Shown in pieces: positions 8,050 to 16,465 of a stretch of 64,000 nucleotides of DNA; the stretch's first letter is position 1, and the number at the start of each line of letters is the position of its first letter. The stretch lies in the NCBI GenBank assembly GCA_964542455.1, contig CAZIUC010000003.1:114403-178402 (forward strand), given 5' to 3'. This stretch comes from PFJX01 sp964542455. Its GTDB lineage: Bacteria; Pseudomonadota; Gammaproteobacteria; Burkholderiales; Thiobacillaceae. The translations under genes and the position numbers were made by a program. A model generated the notes under the pieces. That model searched no databases. It was not told the DNA's origin and was given only the letters and a program-made list of their open reading frames with translations.

Positions 8050-8589
8050 ATGGTCATGCGCCTCATCCTGCGCAAGGTTCTCAAGACCGGCATCGTCTCG
8101 GAAGCCGCGCCCAAAGCCGATCTCTCACTGCGCACACGAGAGCAGGAACTGCATGCGGAAATCCTCAAGGTGTTCGGCGACGCGGTTGCCATCCGCCATG
8201 TCGACGCCGGTTCCTGCAATGGCTGCGAACTGGAAATCCACGCCCTCGGCGGGCCGCATTACAACATCGAGGGTCTGGGCGTGAAATTCGCCGCCAGCCC
8301 GCGCCATGCCGACGTGCTGCTGGTGACCGGCCCGGTTTCTCGCCATATGGAAACCGCGCTGAAGCGTGCCTACGACGCCATCCCGGAACCGAAATGGGTG
8401 GTGGCGATGGGCGATTGCGCCGCGGGTTGCGGCATGGCTGGTGATCTTTTCGGCGAGAACTATGCAAGTTGCGGCAAGATCGCCAACATCATTCCCGTTG
8501 ATGTCGAAGTGCCGGGTTGCCCTCCCACGCCCACCGCTTTGCTGGCGGGCATCCTCGCGGCGGTTTCCGGCGCGGACGGTGTTCGCTGA
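8050..8589 (+). CDS. hyfI: hydrogenase-4 small-subunit-like iron-sulfur protein (NuoB family)
   Basis: This 179-residue protein carries the ligands of the proximal 4Fe-4S cluster: SCNGCE (about 56-59), GDCAAGCG (about 122-126) and VPGCPPTP (about 157). It matches HyfI/HycG/NuoB, the subunit that passes electrons to the large subunit or quinone-like site. It starts one base after the hyfG stop, so it is very likely co-translated. It is the last gene of the cluster. No NuoI/HyfH ferredoxin-like gene and no nickel maturation genes (hypABCDEF) are seen in the window, in line with the loss of the NiFe site in hyfG. Confidence 0.87.
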   Translation: MVMRLILRKVLKTGIVSEAAPKADLSLRTREQELHAEILKVFGDAVAIRHVDAGSCNGCELEIHALGGPHYNIEGLGVKFAASPRHADVLLVTGPVSRHMETALKRAYDAIPEPKWVVAMGDCAAGCGMAGDLFGENYASCGKIANIIPVDVEVPGCPPTPTALLAGILAAVSGADGVR

Positions 8590-8631
8590 GGTGGTTCAGT
8601 GACACCACTAAAATTTTGGAGACTGGCCCGG

Positions 8632-9378
8632 ATGCAACCTCGTTTTCTTTCCCTTGTTATCGCTTTTCTCGCGATCTCCGCGGCCCATGCCGGCGAAACC
8701 ACGGTCGCCGTGGCCGCCAATTTCGCCGCGCCAATGCAACAGATTGCCGCCGAGTTCGAGAAAGATAGTGGCCACAAGGTGTCCCTGTCTTTCGGTGGTA
8801 CCGGCAAGTTCTACGCCCAGATTCGCAATGGCGCGCCGTTCCAGGTGCTGCTCGCAGCTGATGACGAGACCCCGGCAAGGTTGGAACAGGAGGGCATGGG
8901 CGTGGCTGGAAGCCGCTATACCTATGCCATTGGCCGCCTCGTCCTGTGGTCGGCGCGGCCAGGGTTCGTCGACAGCAAGGGCGCGGTGCTGAATACGGGG
9001 AGGTTCAACAAATTGGCGCTGGCCAATCCAAAACTGGCCCCCTACGGCCTTGCGGCCATCGAAACCTTGACTCGATTGGGCTTGCTGGCGAGCCTCCAGC
9101 CACGATTCGTGCAGGGCGAAAATATCGCCCAGGCCTGGCAGTTCGTCAGTACCGGCAACGCCGATCTGGGGTTTGTCGCGCTCTCCCAGGTCATGAAGGA
9201 TGGCGTGATCGGCGGCGGTTCCGCTTGGTTGGTGCCGGACAGCCTGCATGGCCCCATCCGCCAGGACGCGCTGCTGTTGGCTCGCGGAAAGGGCCAGCCC
9301 GCCGCCGAGGCTCTGTTGAACTACCTGAAAAGCAACAAGGCGCGAGCCATCATCAAGTCCTACGGTTACGATCTTTAA
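8632..9378 (+). CDS. modA: molybdate ABC transporter periplasmic binding protein
   Basis: From ATG 8632 the protein has a signal peptide (MQPRFLSLVIAFLAISAAHA) followed by 'ETTVAVAANFAAPMQQIAAEFEKDSGHKVSLSFGGTGKFYAQI', the typical ModA start. Later 'FVSTGNADLGFVALSQV' and the C-terminal 'AEALLNYLKSNKARAIIKSYGYDL' also fit. An upstream in-frame GTG at 8599 would add eleven polar residues before the signal peptide. ModA captures molybdate (or tungstate) for ModBC. Those genes lie at 20100-21874, so the uptake system is split by the flagellar block, which is unusual because modABC normally form one operon. Confidence 0.9.
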   Translation: MQPRFLSLVIAFLAISAAHAGETTVAVAANFAAPMQQIAAEFEKDSGHKVSLSFGGTGKFYAQIRNGAPFQVLLAADDETPARLEQEGMGVAGSRYTYAIGRLVLWSARPGFVDSKGAVLNTGRFNKLALANPKLAPYGLAAIETLTRLGLLASLQPRFVQGENIAQAWQFVSTGNADLGFVALSQVMKDGVIGGGSAWLVPDSLHGPIRQDALLLARGKGQPAAEALLNYLKSNKARAIIKSYGYDL

Positions 9379-9450
9379 GCCGGTACGGACTTGCCGGCGA
9401 GGCCGGCATGAAACCTGCTAATAAGCCATCCGGATGAACCGGAGACAATC

Positions 9451-10494
9451 ATGGCTGATTTCATGACCGTGCTGGCGGCTTCCCAGAAACAGACGGCGGG
9501 CGGCAAACAGGCCAACCCGCTGGCAAGCCTCTTGCCTGATGGCTTGTTCGGCAGCGTGCTGTCGGCACAACTTGATCCGCCGCTGGATGAGGGAGTAACG
9601 CTGGCCCTGCCCGCGGCCTTGGTCGATGGACTTGCCATTCAGGTCAAGCCGGGGGACAAGAAAGCGGCGCTTGCGCCAGAGACGGATCTGACGGCCGAAG
9701 CCCAGGTCGCCTTGCTTCCAATGATCGTCGACAAGAATGCCGGCCAGCGTGCGCAGCTGGTGGAAGCAAGTTCGTCCACCGCCAGCATGTCGCGCGATCT
9801 GACGGCGGCAAGTCCTGCCGGTTCCGGTGTGCCGCGCGGGCAAGAGTTGCCGGTTGCTGATCGCGCGCAACCGTTGGCCAATCCGGCCATGGTGGCAACA
9901 CAGGTGGCAACACAGGCAACAACGGTGAGTGCTGCTTCTGTGGCGCCGTTGCTGGCGACCGCCACCGATGCGTCGCTTGATGCGTCGCCGGCACCGGACA
10001 TGACCAGCGTGCATGCCGCGCGTCAGTTGGGCCAGTTCGAACAGGTTGTGCGTGCCCCTGAGTCCCGCGTTCAGGTGGCGCTTGAAGCTCCGGTTCGCGG
10101 CCAGGCTTTTCCGGCCGAGTTTTCCGAGAAGATCGTCTGGTTGGCCGGACGGCAGTCGCAATGGGCGAATATGTCTCTGAATCCACCGCAACTGGGTGCC
10201 ATCGAAGTGCGGCTTTCCCTCTCCGGTGGCGAAGCTGGCGCGCAGTTCTTTTCGCCGCATCCCGCGGTGCGCGACGCCATCGAGGCGGCTCTGCCCAGAT
10301 TACGTGAATTGATGGCGCAGGCCGGCATTGCCCTGGGTGACGCACAAGTCCGTGATGAAGCGTTTGCGCGGCAAGAGTCGGGTGGTTCCAATCAGGCCAG
10401 GGGCGGCGCGACTCCGGGGGAAACCTTGTTTCCGATCGCGCCACTTGCCATGAGCACCAGAGCGAACATCGGCCTGGTTGACCTCTACGTTTAA
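9451..10494 (+). CDS. fliK: flagellar hook-length control protein
   Basis: The 347-residue protein has a low-complexity Ala/Gln/Thr-rich N-terminal half and a conserved C-terminal domain. In the latter, 'FSEKIVWLAGRQSQWANMSLNPPQLGAIEVRLSLSGGEAGAQFFSPHPAVRDAIEAALPRLRELMAQAGI' (about 220-290) is the FliK/Flg_hook signature. FliK measures hook length and switches the export apparatus from hook to filament substrates. It heads the local flagellar block, directly before fliL. Earlier genes of the usual fliEFGHIJ operon are not in the window. Confidence 0.88.
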   Translation: MADFMTVLAASQKQTAGGKQANPLASLLPDGLFGSVLSAQLDPPLDEGVTLALPAALVDGLAIQVKPGDKKAALAPETDLTAEAQVALLPMIVDKNAGQRAQLVEASSSTASMSRDLTAASPAGSGVPRGQELPVADRAQPLANPAMVATQVATQATTVSAASVAPLLATATDASLDASPAPDMTSVHAARQLGQFEQVVRAPESRVQVALEAPVRGQAFPAEFSEKIVWLAGRQSQWANMSLNPPQLGAIEVRLSLSGGEAGAQFFSPHPAVRDAIEAALPRLRELMAQAGIALGDAQVRDEAFARQESGGSNQARGGATPGETLFPIAPLAMSTRANIGLVDLYV

Positions 10495-10527
10495 CTCCCT
10501 TTAAGTCCCGATTCTCAAGAAATCTTC

Positions 10528-10557
10528 GCGCCTTCCGATAAATACGTCGGAAGGCGC
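10528..10557. terminator. hairpin between fliK and fliL
   Basis: GCGCCTTCCGA (10528-10538) pairs perfectly with TCGGAAGGCGC (10547-10557) around an 8-nt loop. Only a weak T-rich stretch follows, so it may terminate partially or just stabilise the fliK transcript. fliL then follows after about 105 bp and probably has its own promoter. Confidence 0.5.
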
Positions 10558-10662
10558 TTGCCTTCGAGTTGGTCGTGTCGTAATAAAGAACTTAAGCTTT
10601 TTTCACGAACACGCTGTTTTTGTGTGATATTTTGTTTGTAATAGCAATTGGAGAGAGACTTT

Positions 10663-11199
10663 ATGTCCAAGGAAGCAGCCGCCCCGGCCGAAGGCGAAGC
10701 ACCCAAGAAGAAGAGCAAGTTGCTCATCATCATTATTGCGGTGCTTGCCGTGGTGTTGATCGGGGGGGGCGCGGGGGCGTATCTGCTGCTGTCCAAGCCG
10801 GCTTCCGAGAAGAAGGCCAAGGCGGGTCATGGCGACGAAGAAGCCGCCGCGGATGACGAGGAGGATGGCGGCGGGCATGAGGATGAGCATCCCCCGGTCT
10901 ACGAGAAGCTGGAAACCTTCACCGTCAATCTGGCCGATCAGGAGTCCTACCTTCAGACCGAAGTTCAGTTGGTGCTGGCGGATGCCAAGGTGCAGGAAAA
11001 GATCAAGACGCGCATGCCCGAAGTGCGCGATGCGCTGATTCGCCTGCTCTCCAGCAAAACCGCGGAGGAATTGGCGCAATTGGAGGGCAAGGACAAACTC
11101 GCTCAGGAAGTCCAGAAAGCGGTCAACGAGGTTCTTGGCGTGAAGAAGAAGTCCAAGGGTGTGAAGAAAGTGCTGTTCGCTGCCTTCATCATCCAGTAA
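10663..11199 (+). CDS. fliL: flagellar basal body-associated protein
   Basis: Start ATG 10663 follows GGAGAGAGACTTT. The 178-residue protein has a short charged N-terminus, one membrane helix (LLIIIIAVLAVVLIGGGAGAYLLL), an acidic linker with Asp/Glu/His repeats, and a C-terminal domain 'PPVYEKLETFTVNLADQESYLQTEVQLVL' typical of FliL. FliL sits next to the stator in the inner membrane and modulates motor output. It begins the fliL-M-N-O-P-Q-R run. Confidence 0.9.
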   Translation: MSKEAAAPAEGEAPKKKSKLLIIIIAVLAVVLIGGGAGAYLLLSKPASEKKAKAGHGDEEAAADDEEDGGGHEDEHPPVYEKLETFTVNLADQESYLQTEVQLVLADAKVQEKIKTRMPEVRDALIRLLSSKTAEELAQLEGKDKLAQEVQKAVNEVLGVKKKSKGVKKVLFAAFIIQ

Positions 11200-11220
11200 G
11201 GGCGGACGGCAGAGGCGCGC

Positions 11221-12219
11221 GTGGCTGACGACATCCTTTCCCAGGAGGAAGTTGACGCTCTGTTGCGTGGGGTGACAGGCGAGTCCGACGACGCCGCGGC
11301 CGATGAAAGCAGTGGTGGAGTTCGGGCTTATGACATCGGCCGCCAGGAGCGCATCGTGCGTGGCCGCATGCCCACGCTGGAAATCATCAATGAGCGCTTC
11401 GCGCGCAATTTCCGCGTTGGCCTGTTCAACCTGATCCGCCGCAGCGCGGAGATTTCCGTGGGGCCGGTGACAGTCATCAAGTACAGCGAGTTCGTGCGCA
11501 ATCTGGTGGTCCCTACCAACCTGAATATGGTGCACATGAATCCGCTGCGCGGCACCGCGCTGTTCGTGTTCGACCCCAATCTGGTGTTCCTGGTGGTGGA
11601 TAACCTGTTTGGCGGTGACGGGCGTTATCACATGCGTGTGGAAGGGCGTGATTTCACGCCGACCGAGCAGCGCATCATCCGGAAAATTCTGGATGTCGCC
11701 TTCGAGGAAATGAAAAAAGCTTGGGAAACTATCTATCCGGTCGAGTTTGAATATGTGCGTTCGGAAATGAATACCCAGTTCGCCAATATCGCCACGCCGA
11801 CCGAAGTGGTGGTGGTGAGTACCTTCAATATCGAATTGGGCTCCGGTGGCGGCGATTTCCACGTATGCATGCCCTACAGTATGATTGAACCGATACGCGA
11901 CCAGCTCTCCAGTACTATGCAGGCCGACCGGGCCGAACTGGATGAGCGTTGGGTTTCGCAGATGTCTTTACAGGTGCAGGATGCGGAAGTGGAACTGGTT
12001 GCGAATCTTGGTCAGGCACCCGTGACGCTGCGCCAGATTGTCGATCTCAAGGTGGGCGATGTGATCTCTCTGGATGTCCCGGAAGCGGTGGTGGCGCAAG
12101 TCGATGGCGTACCGCTGTTTCAATGCCGTTATGGCCAGAAGAATGGACAGTTGGCCCTCAAGGTTGACCGTGTGCTGCAAGGACAGGATCGCCTGGCCTG
12201 CGTCGGGAGCAAGCGATGA
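11221..12219 (+). CDS. fliM: flagellar motor switch protein
   Basis: The 332-residue protein starts with GTG: MADDILSQEEVDALLRGV. The 'LSQEEVDALL' segment is the conserved CheY-P binding peptide. A middle CheC-like domain contains 'RFARNFRVGLFNLIRRSAEISVGPVTVIKYSEFVRNLVVPTNLNMVHMNPLRGTAL' and a C-terminal SpoA domain follows (about 250-325). FliM forms the C-ring that sets rotation direction. Its stop overlaps the fliN start (ATGA), indicating coupling. Confidence 0.95.
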   Translation: MADDILSQEEVDALLRGVTGESDDAAADESSGGVRAYDIGRQERIVRGRMPTLEIINERFARNFRVGLFNLIRRSAEISVGPVTVIKYSEFVRNLVVPTNLNMVHMNPLRGTALFVFDPNLVFLVVDNLFGGDGRYHMRVEGRDFTPTEQRIIRKILDVAFEEMKKAWETIYPVEFEYVRSEMNTQFANIATPTEVVVVSTFNIELGSGGGDFHVCMPYSMIEPIRDQLSSTMQADRAELDERWVSQMSLQVQDAEVELVANLGQAPVTLRQIVDLKVGDVISLDVPEAVVAQVDGVPLFQCRYGQKNGQLALKVDRVLQGQDRLACVGSKR

Positions 12220-12728
12220 GCGAAGACGCGCAAAAGCAGGAAGACATCTCCGCTGATGACTGGGCGGCCGCGCTGGCCGAGCAGGAGACGGATGCCTCGG
12301 TCGACGCGGCCGCCGACGCGGGTATGGACGATTGGGCCGCGGCCCTGGCGGAACAGGATGTCGTCGATAAAGCCGCCGCGGAGGCACCCGCAGCCACAGC
12401 GGAAGCCGCCGCGCTCAAGGCGCCGATTTTCCAGAATTTCGATAGCGACAAGGTTGCGCCCGCCGCCAACAATCTTGATCTGATTCTCGATATTCCGGTC
12501 CACCTCACGGTGGAACTGGGTCGCACCAAGATCGCCATTCGCAACCTGTTGCAACTGGCGCAAGGCTCCGTGGTGGAACTGGATGGTCTGGCTGGCGAAC
12601 CGATGGATGTGCTGGTCAACGGCTGCCTTATCGCCCAGGGCGAGGTGGTGGTGGTCAACGACAAGTTCGGCATCCGCCTCACCGACATCATCAGCCCGGC
12701 CGAGCGCCTGCGTCGGATCAACCGATGA
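12216..12728 (+). CDS. fliN: flagellar motor switch protein with duplicated N-terminal motif
   Basis: The 170-residue protein ends in a canonical SpoA domain ('LDLILDIPVHLTVELGRTKIAIRNLLQLAQGSVVELDGLAGEPMDVLVNGCLIAQGEVVVVNDKFGIRLTDI', about 88-163). Its N-terminal tail carries the DDWAAALAEQ motif twice, at about 14-23 and 38-47. This motif is present once in most FliN proteins. The tail is therefore longer than that of E. coli FliN. It overlaps fliM and fliO by four bases each. Confidence 0.93.
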   Translation: MSEDAQKQEDISADDWAAALAEQETDASVDAAADAGMDDWAAALAEQDVVDKAAAEAPAATAEAAALKAPIFQNFDSDKVAPAANNLDLILDIPVHLTVELGRTKIAIRNLLQLAQGSVVELDGLAGEPMDVLVNGCLIAQGEVVVVNDKFGIRLTDIISPAERLRRINR

Positions 12729-13135
12729 AGCGGCTTTTCCTGGTGGCCGTGCTGCTCGCCAGCCCGGTCTGGGCGGCTCCCGCTCCCCCCGCCCTTTCTA
12801 CCTCTGGCGTGCTGTTCCAGGGACTGCTCGGTCTGCTTATCGTGCTGGCGGCGATGATGGTGTTTTTCTGGTTCATGCGCCGCTTTTCCCCCGGCCAGAC
12901 CGGTGCCCAGGGCGTGGTCAAGGTGGTGGGCGGCGTCATGCTGGGCACGCGGGAAAAACTGGTGGTGGTCGAGGTCGGTGATACCTGGCTGCTGTTGGGT
13001 GTCGGTGGCGGTCAGGTGAATGCCCTCCACAGCCTGCCGCGTCCCGAAGGAGTGAGCGCCCCGGCACTGCACGATCCCCTGTCGGGCTTCTCCGACAAAC
13101 TCAAGGAAGTGCTGCAGCGGCGCAAAGCTGGCTGA
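12725..13135 (+). CDS. fliO: flagellar biosynthesis protein FliO
   Basis: The 136-residue protein has a signal-like N-terminus (MKRLFLVAVLLASPVWA), one membrane helix (LLGLLIVLAAMMVFFWFMRRF) and a cytoplasmic domain with 'VVGGVMLGTREKLVVVEVGDTWLLLGVGGGQVNALHSL', typical of FliO/FliZ. FliO assists assembly of the FliP ring of the export gate. Context between fliN and fliP confirms the call. Confidence 0.9.
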   Translation: MKRLFLVAVLLASPVWAAPAPPALSTSGVLFQGLLGLLIVLAAMMVFFWFMRRFSPGQTGAQGVVKVVGGVMLGTREKLVVVEVGDTWLLLGVGGGQVNALHSLPRPEGVSAPALHDPLSGFSDKLKEVLQRRKAG

Positions 13136-13140
13136 GTTTC

Positions 13141-13887
13141 ATGCCCCGTTTGAAAACCATTCTCTTTGCCCTGCCGCTGGTCGGCCTGCCGCTGGTCGCC
13201 TGGGCCGCGCCCGGCATTCCCGCTTTCTCCAGCACGCCGGGAGCGGGTGGCGCCACCAACTACACCTTCAGCATCGAAGCCCTGCTGCTGCTGACGGCGT
13301 TGACGTTCCTGCCGGCCGCGCTGTTGATGATGACCTCGTTCACCCGCATCGTCATCGTGCTGTCGCTGCTGCGCCAGGCGATGGGCACCATGCAGGCGCC
13401 GCCCAATCAGGTGATCGTCGGACTGTCGCTGTTCCTCACTTTTTTCATCATGGCGCCGGTGTTCGACAAGATTTACGAGACTGCCTGGAAGCCCTATTCC
13501 GATAATCAGATTTCCCTGGTGGTCGCCGCGGATCGCGGCGTCCAGCCACTCAAGTCCTTCATGCTCAAGCAGACTCGCCAGGAAGACCTGGCCCTATTCA
13601 TCCGCCTGGCGAAGGTGCCGCCCCTGGCCGGGCCGGAAGATACCCCGCTCAAGGTGCTGGTGCCCGCCTTCGTCATCAGCGAATTGAAGACGGCGTTCCA
13701 GATCGGCTTCATCGTTTTCATTCCCTTCCTGATCATCGACATGGTGGTGGCCAGCGTGTTGATGTCGATGGGTATGATGATGCTTTCACCGATGCTGGTG
13801 TCGTTGCCGTTCAAGATCATGTTGTTCGTGCTGGCGGATGGCTGGGGGCTGTTGATCGCCTCGCTGGTGCAGACCTTTCAGATATGA
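13141..13887 (+). CDS. fliP: flagellar export gate protein FliP
   Basis: The 248-residue protein has a signal peptide (about 1-20), then 'LLLLTALTFLPAALLMMTSFTRIVIVLSLLRQAMGTMQAPPNQVIVGLSLFLTFFIMAPVF' and the C-terminal 'VLVPAFVISELKTAFQIGFIVFIPFLIIDMVVASVLMSMGMMMLSPMLVSLPFKIMLFVLADGW'. Both are FliP signatures. FliP, FliQ and FliR form the core of the type III export channel. Confidence 0.96.
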   Translation: MPRLKTILFALPLVGLPLVAWAAPGIPAFSSTPGAGGATNYTFSIEALLLLTALTFLPAALLMMTSFTRIVIVLSLLRQAMGTMQAPPNQVIVGLSLFLTFFIMAPVFDKIYETAWKPYSDNQISLVVAADRGVQPLKSFMLKQTRQEDLALFIRLAKVPPLAGPEDTPLKVLVPAFVISELKTAFQIGFIVFIPFLIIDMVVASVLMSMGMMMLSPMLVSLPFKIMLFVLADGWGLLIASLVQTFQI

Positions 13888-13966
13888 GCGCCGCCGCCCG
13901 GCCGCCCGAAGGCGGCGCCCACCTCCCTCGGGAAGGATGTCGCGCCAGCGACAGGAGGGTAGTCCA

Positions 13967-14236
13967 ATGACCCCCGATACCGTCATCGCCATCGTTCGCC
14001 AGGCCCTGGAAGTGGCCATGCTGGTGGCCGGGCCGCTGCTGTTGGCGTCGTTGCTGATGGGCTTGATGGTGAGCATTTTCCAGGCCGCCACGCAGATCAA
14101 CGAAATGACCCTCACCTTCATTCCAAAACTGCTGGTGATGTTCGTGGTGCTGGTGGTGATGGGGCCGTGGGCGCTGCAATTGTTGGTTGACTACGTCACC
14201 CGCCTGTTCGGCAGCATCCCGACCCTGGTGGGCTGA
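13967..14236 (+). CDS. fliQ: flagellar export gate protein FliQ
   Basis: The 89-residue protein (MTPDTVIAIVRQALEVAMLVAGPLLLASLLMGLMVSIFQAATQINEMTLTFIPK) has two membrane helices and the 'QAATQINE' signature of FliQ. ATG 13967 is preferred; an upstream ATG at 13937 adds a polar extension. The 79-bp gap after fliP contains GC-rich repeat-like sequence. Its final base is the first base of fliR. Confidence 0.95.
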   Translation: MTPDTVIAIVRQALEVAMLVAGPLLLASLLMGLMVSIFQAATQINEMTLTFIPKLLVMFVVLVVMGPWALQLLVDYVTRLFGSIPTLVG

Positions 14237-15021
14237 TGTTCACCCTGTCCAGCACCGACCTGGACGCGTTGCTGGTCCTGTTCTTCTTTCCCTTCGTGCG
14301 CATCCTTGCCTGGGTGAGATTCGATCCGCTGCTGGGCAATCGCGCGGTACCCACGCGTATGCGGGTGGTACTGGCTCTGGTATTGACCGTGGCCATCGCT
14401 CCCATCCTGCCCGCCGCGCCGCGGGTGGCGCTGGTATCTGGCGAAGGTCTGATGGTGCTGTTGCAGCAGATCGCCATCGGCGCGGTGCTCGGCTTCTCGT
14501 TACGCATCGTATTCGGCATCGTCGAGGTGGCCGGGCAATTCATGGGCATGCAGATGGGCCTCTCGTTCGCCACCTTGTTCGATCCCATCAACGGCGCGCA
14601 GACGCCAGTGGTTTCGCAATTCCTGGTGCTCGTCACCACCCTCATCCTGTTCTCCTTCAATGGCCATCACCTGGTCATCGCCGCCCTGGCTCGGAGTTTC
14701 GTCGAGGTGCCGGTCGGCACAGCGCTCAGCGCGCAGGGATTCGCCGCCGTGGTGCACTGGGGCGGCATCATGTTTTCCACCGGCCTGCATATCTCCCTGC
14801 CGGTCACCGCCGCCTTGCTCGCCACCAACCTCACCATCGGCATGATGTCGCGCGCCGCGCCGCAACTGAACATTTTCGCTATCGGCTTTCCGCTCACCCT
14901 GGGCGCTGGCTTCATGGTGCTCTACTTCACCCTGGCCTATCTGCCGGCACAACTCGACCATATCTGGTCGCGGGCGGTGGAGGCCGGGGTGGGCGCCATG
15001 CGTGGCGTGGCGGGGCAATGA
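14236..15021 (+). CDS. fliR: flagellar export gate protein FliR
   Basis: The 261-residue membrane protein contains 'FFFPFVRILAWVRFDPLLGNRAVPTRMRVVLALVLTVAIAP', 'GQFMGMQMGLSFATLFDP' and 'FAIGFPLTLGAGFMVLYFTLAYLP', all typical of FliR. It is the last flagellar gene in the block. Its stop codon overlaps the ATG of the following methyltransferase gene. flhB and flhA are not found next to it. Confidence 0.95.
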   Translation: MFTLSSTDLDALLVLFFFPFVRILAWVRFDPLLGNRAVPTRMRVVLALVLTVAIAPILPAAPRVALVSGEGLMVLLQQIAIGAVLGFSLRIVFGIVEVAGQFMGMQMGLSFATLFDPINGAQTPVVSQFLVLVTTLILFSFNGHHLVIAALARSFVEVPVGTALSAQGFAAVVHWGGIMFSTGLHISLPVTAALLATNLTIGMMSRAAPQLNIFAIGFPLTLGAGFMVLYFTLAYLPAQLDHIWSRAVEAGVGAMRGVAGQ

Positions 15022-15536
15022 CCACCTGGTTCAACATGAACGCCTCGGCCTGGGTACGGCGTTGGGCTGGTCTGATTCCCCCCGGTGGCGGTGTGCTCGA
15101 TCTTGCCTGCGGTGGCGGCCGCCATGCCGTCTATCTGGCGGGGCTGGAGCATGAAGTCGTTGCCGTGGATCGTGATCTGTCCCTCGCGGCCGTGGTGCGT
15201 AACACGCCGGGCATCACCTGGCGCCAGGCCGATCTGGAAGCTGATGTCTGGCCGTTTCCGGACGACACCTTTCGTGGCATTGTGGTCACCAATTACCTGC
15301 ATCGCCCCCTGTTCGATCCGCTCCTCGCCTCGCTCGAACCGGGAGGTGTCCTGATCTATGAAACATTCAGTCTCGGCCAGGCCAAATACGGCCGCCCGCG
15401 CAGCCCGGCGCATTTGCTGCTGCCCGGTGAATTGCTGGAAATCGCGCGTGGGAAGCTTAGCGTGCTCGCGTTCGAGGATGTCGAAGAATCAGATCGGCGA
15501 CGTTGCGTGCAAAGGCTTTGCGCCGTGAAAGCATGA
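15018..15536 (+). CDS. small class I SAM-dependent methyltransferase
   Basis: This 172-residue protein has the SAM-binding motif 'VLDLACGGGRHAVYLAGLEHEVVAVDRD' (about 22-50) and the later motifs 'ADLEADVWPFPDDTFRGIVVTNYLHRPLF' and 'LEPGGVLIYETFSLGQAKYG', typical of a compact class I methyltransferase. The substrate is unknown. It overlaps fliR by four bases (ATGA), but the fold gives no reason to assign a flagellar role; co-transcription may be accidental. The tellurite-resistance/TehB-like subgroup is the nearest look-alike. Confidence 0.8.
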   Translation: MTTWFNMNASAWVRRWAGLIPPGGGVLDLACGGGRHAVYLAGLEHEVVAVDRDLSLAAVVRNTPGITWRQADLEADVWPFPDDTFRGIVVTNYLHRPLFDPLLASLEPGGVLIYETFSLGQAKYGRPRSPAHLLLPGELLEIARGKLSVLAFEDVEESDRRRCVQRLCAVKA

Positions 15537-15578
15537 GTTTCAGCTAAAATCACCGTTTTCCTGGATTCCCTCATAGCC

Positions 15579-16454
15579 ATGTTCACCGGCAGTCTTGTCG
15601 CACTCGTTACTCCCATGTTGCCCGATGGCAGCCTGGATATGCCCCGTTTCCGGGCGCTCATCGACTGGCATATCGAGCAGGGCACGGATGGCCTGGTCAT
15701 CGTCGGCACCACGGGTGAATCACCCACGGTGGATGCCGATGAACACTGTCTGCTGATCCGCGCCGCCGTGGAACAGGCCGCCGGCCGCGTTCCGGTGATT
15801 GCCGGTACCGGCGCCAATTCGACTCGCGAAGCCATTGAGTTGACCCGTTGCGCGAAGGAAGCAGGCGCGGCGGCGGGCCTCTCGGTGGCGCCGTACTACA
15901 ACAAGCCGACCCAGGAAGGCCTGTTCCAGCACTTCAAGGCTATCGCCGAATCGAGCGATTTGCCGTTGATTCTCTACAATGTGCCCGGGCGCACCGTTTC
16001 CGACATCAGCAACGAGACCGCCCTGCGCCTGGCCGCCGTGCCCGGCGTGATCGGCATCAAGGACGCCACCGGCAACATCGAGCGCGGCTCCGAATTGATC
16101 AAGCGCGCCCCGGACTCGTTTTCCGTCTACAGCGGCGACGATGCCAGCGGCATGGTACTGATGCTGTTGGGTAGCCAGGGCGTCATCTCGGTGACCTCCA
16201 ACGTGGCGCCACGTCTGATGCACGAAATGTGCGTGGCGGCCATGTCGGGCGATCTGGCGCGCGCCCGCGAGATCAATTTCCGTCTGCTCGGCCTGCACCA
16301 GAAATTGTTTGTGGAAGCCAATCCCATTCCCGTGAAGTGGGCGCTGGCTGAAATGGGTCATATCGATCTTGGTATTCGCCTGCCCCTCGTCCCCCTGTCC
16401 GCGCCGCATCACGACACTTTGCGCCACGCCCTGAAAGAAGCCGGTTCCCTGTGA
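15579..16454 (+). CDS. dapA: 4-hydroxy-tetrahydrodipicolinate synthase
   Basis: The 291-residue protein condenses pyruvate with aspartate semialdehyde in lysine and diaminopimelate synthesis. It has 'GTTGESPT' (about 44-51), 'LILYNVPGRT' with the catalytic Tyr (about 134) and 'GVIGIKDATGN' with the Schiff-base Lys (about 162). Length and motifs are standard. The downstream gene is bamC, giving the familiar dapA-bamC pair. Confidence 0.96.
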   Translation: MFTGSLVALVTPMLPDGSLDMPRFRALIDWHIEQGTDGLVIVGTTGESPTVDADEHCLLIRAAVEQAAGRVPVIAGTGANSTREAIELTRCAKEAGAAAGLSVAPYYNKPTQEGLFQHFKAIAESSDLPLILYNVPGRTVSDISNETALRLAAVPGVIGIKDATGNIERGSELIKRAPDSFSVYSGDDASGMVLMLLGSQGVISVTSNVAPRLMHEMCVAAMSGDLARAREINFRLLGLHQKLFVEANPIPVKWALAEMGHIDLGIRLPLVPLSAPHHDTLRHALKEAGSL

Positions 16455-16465
16455 GGTTCCCCGTC

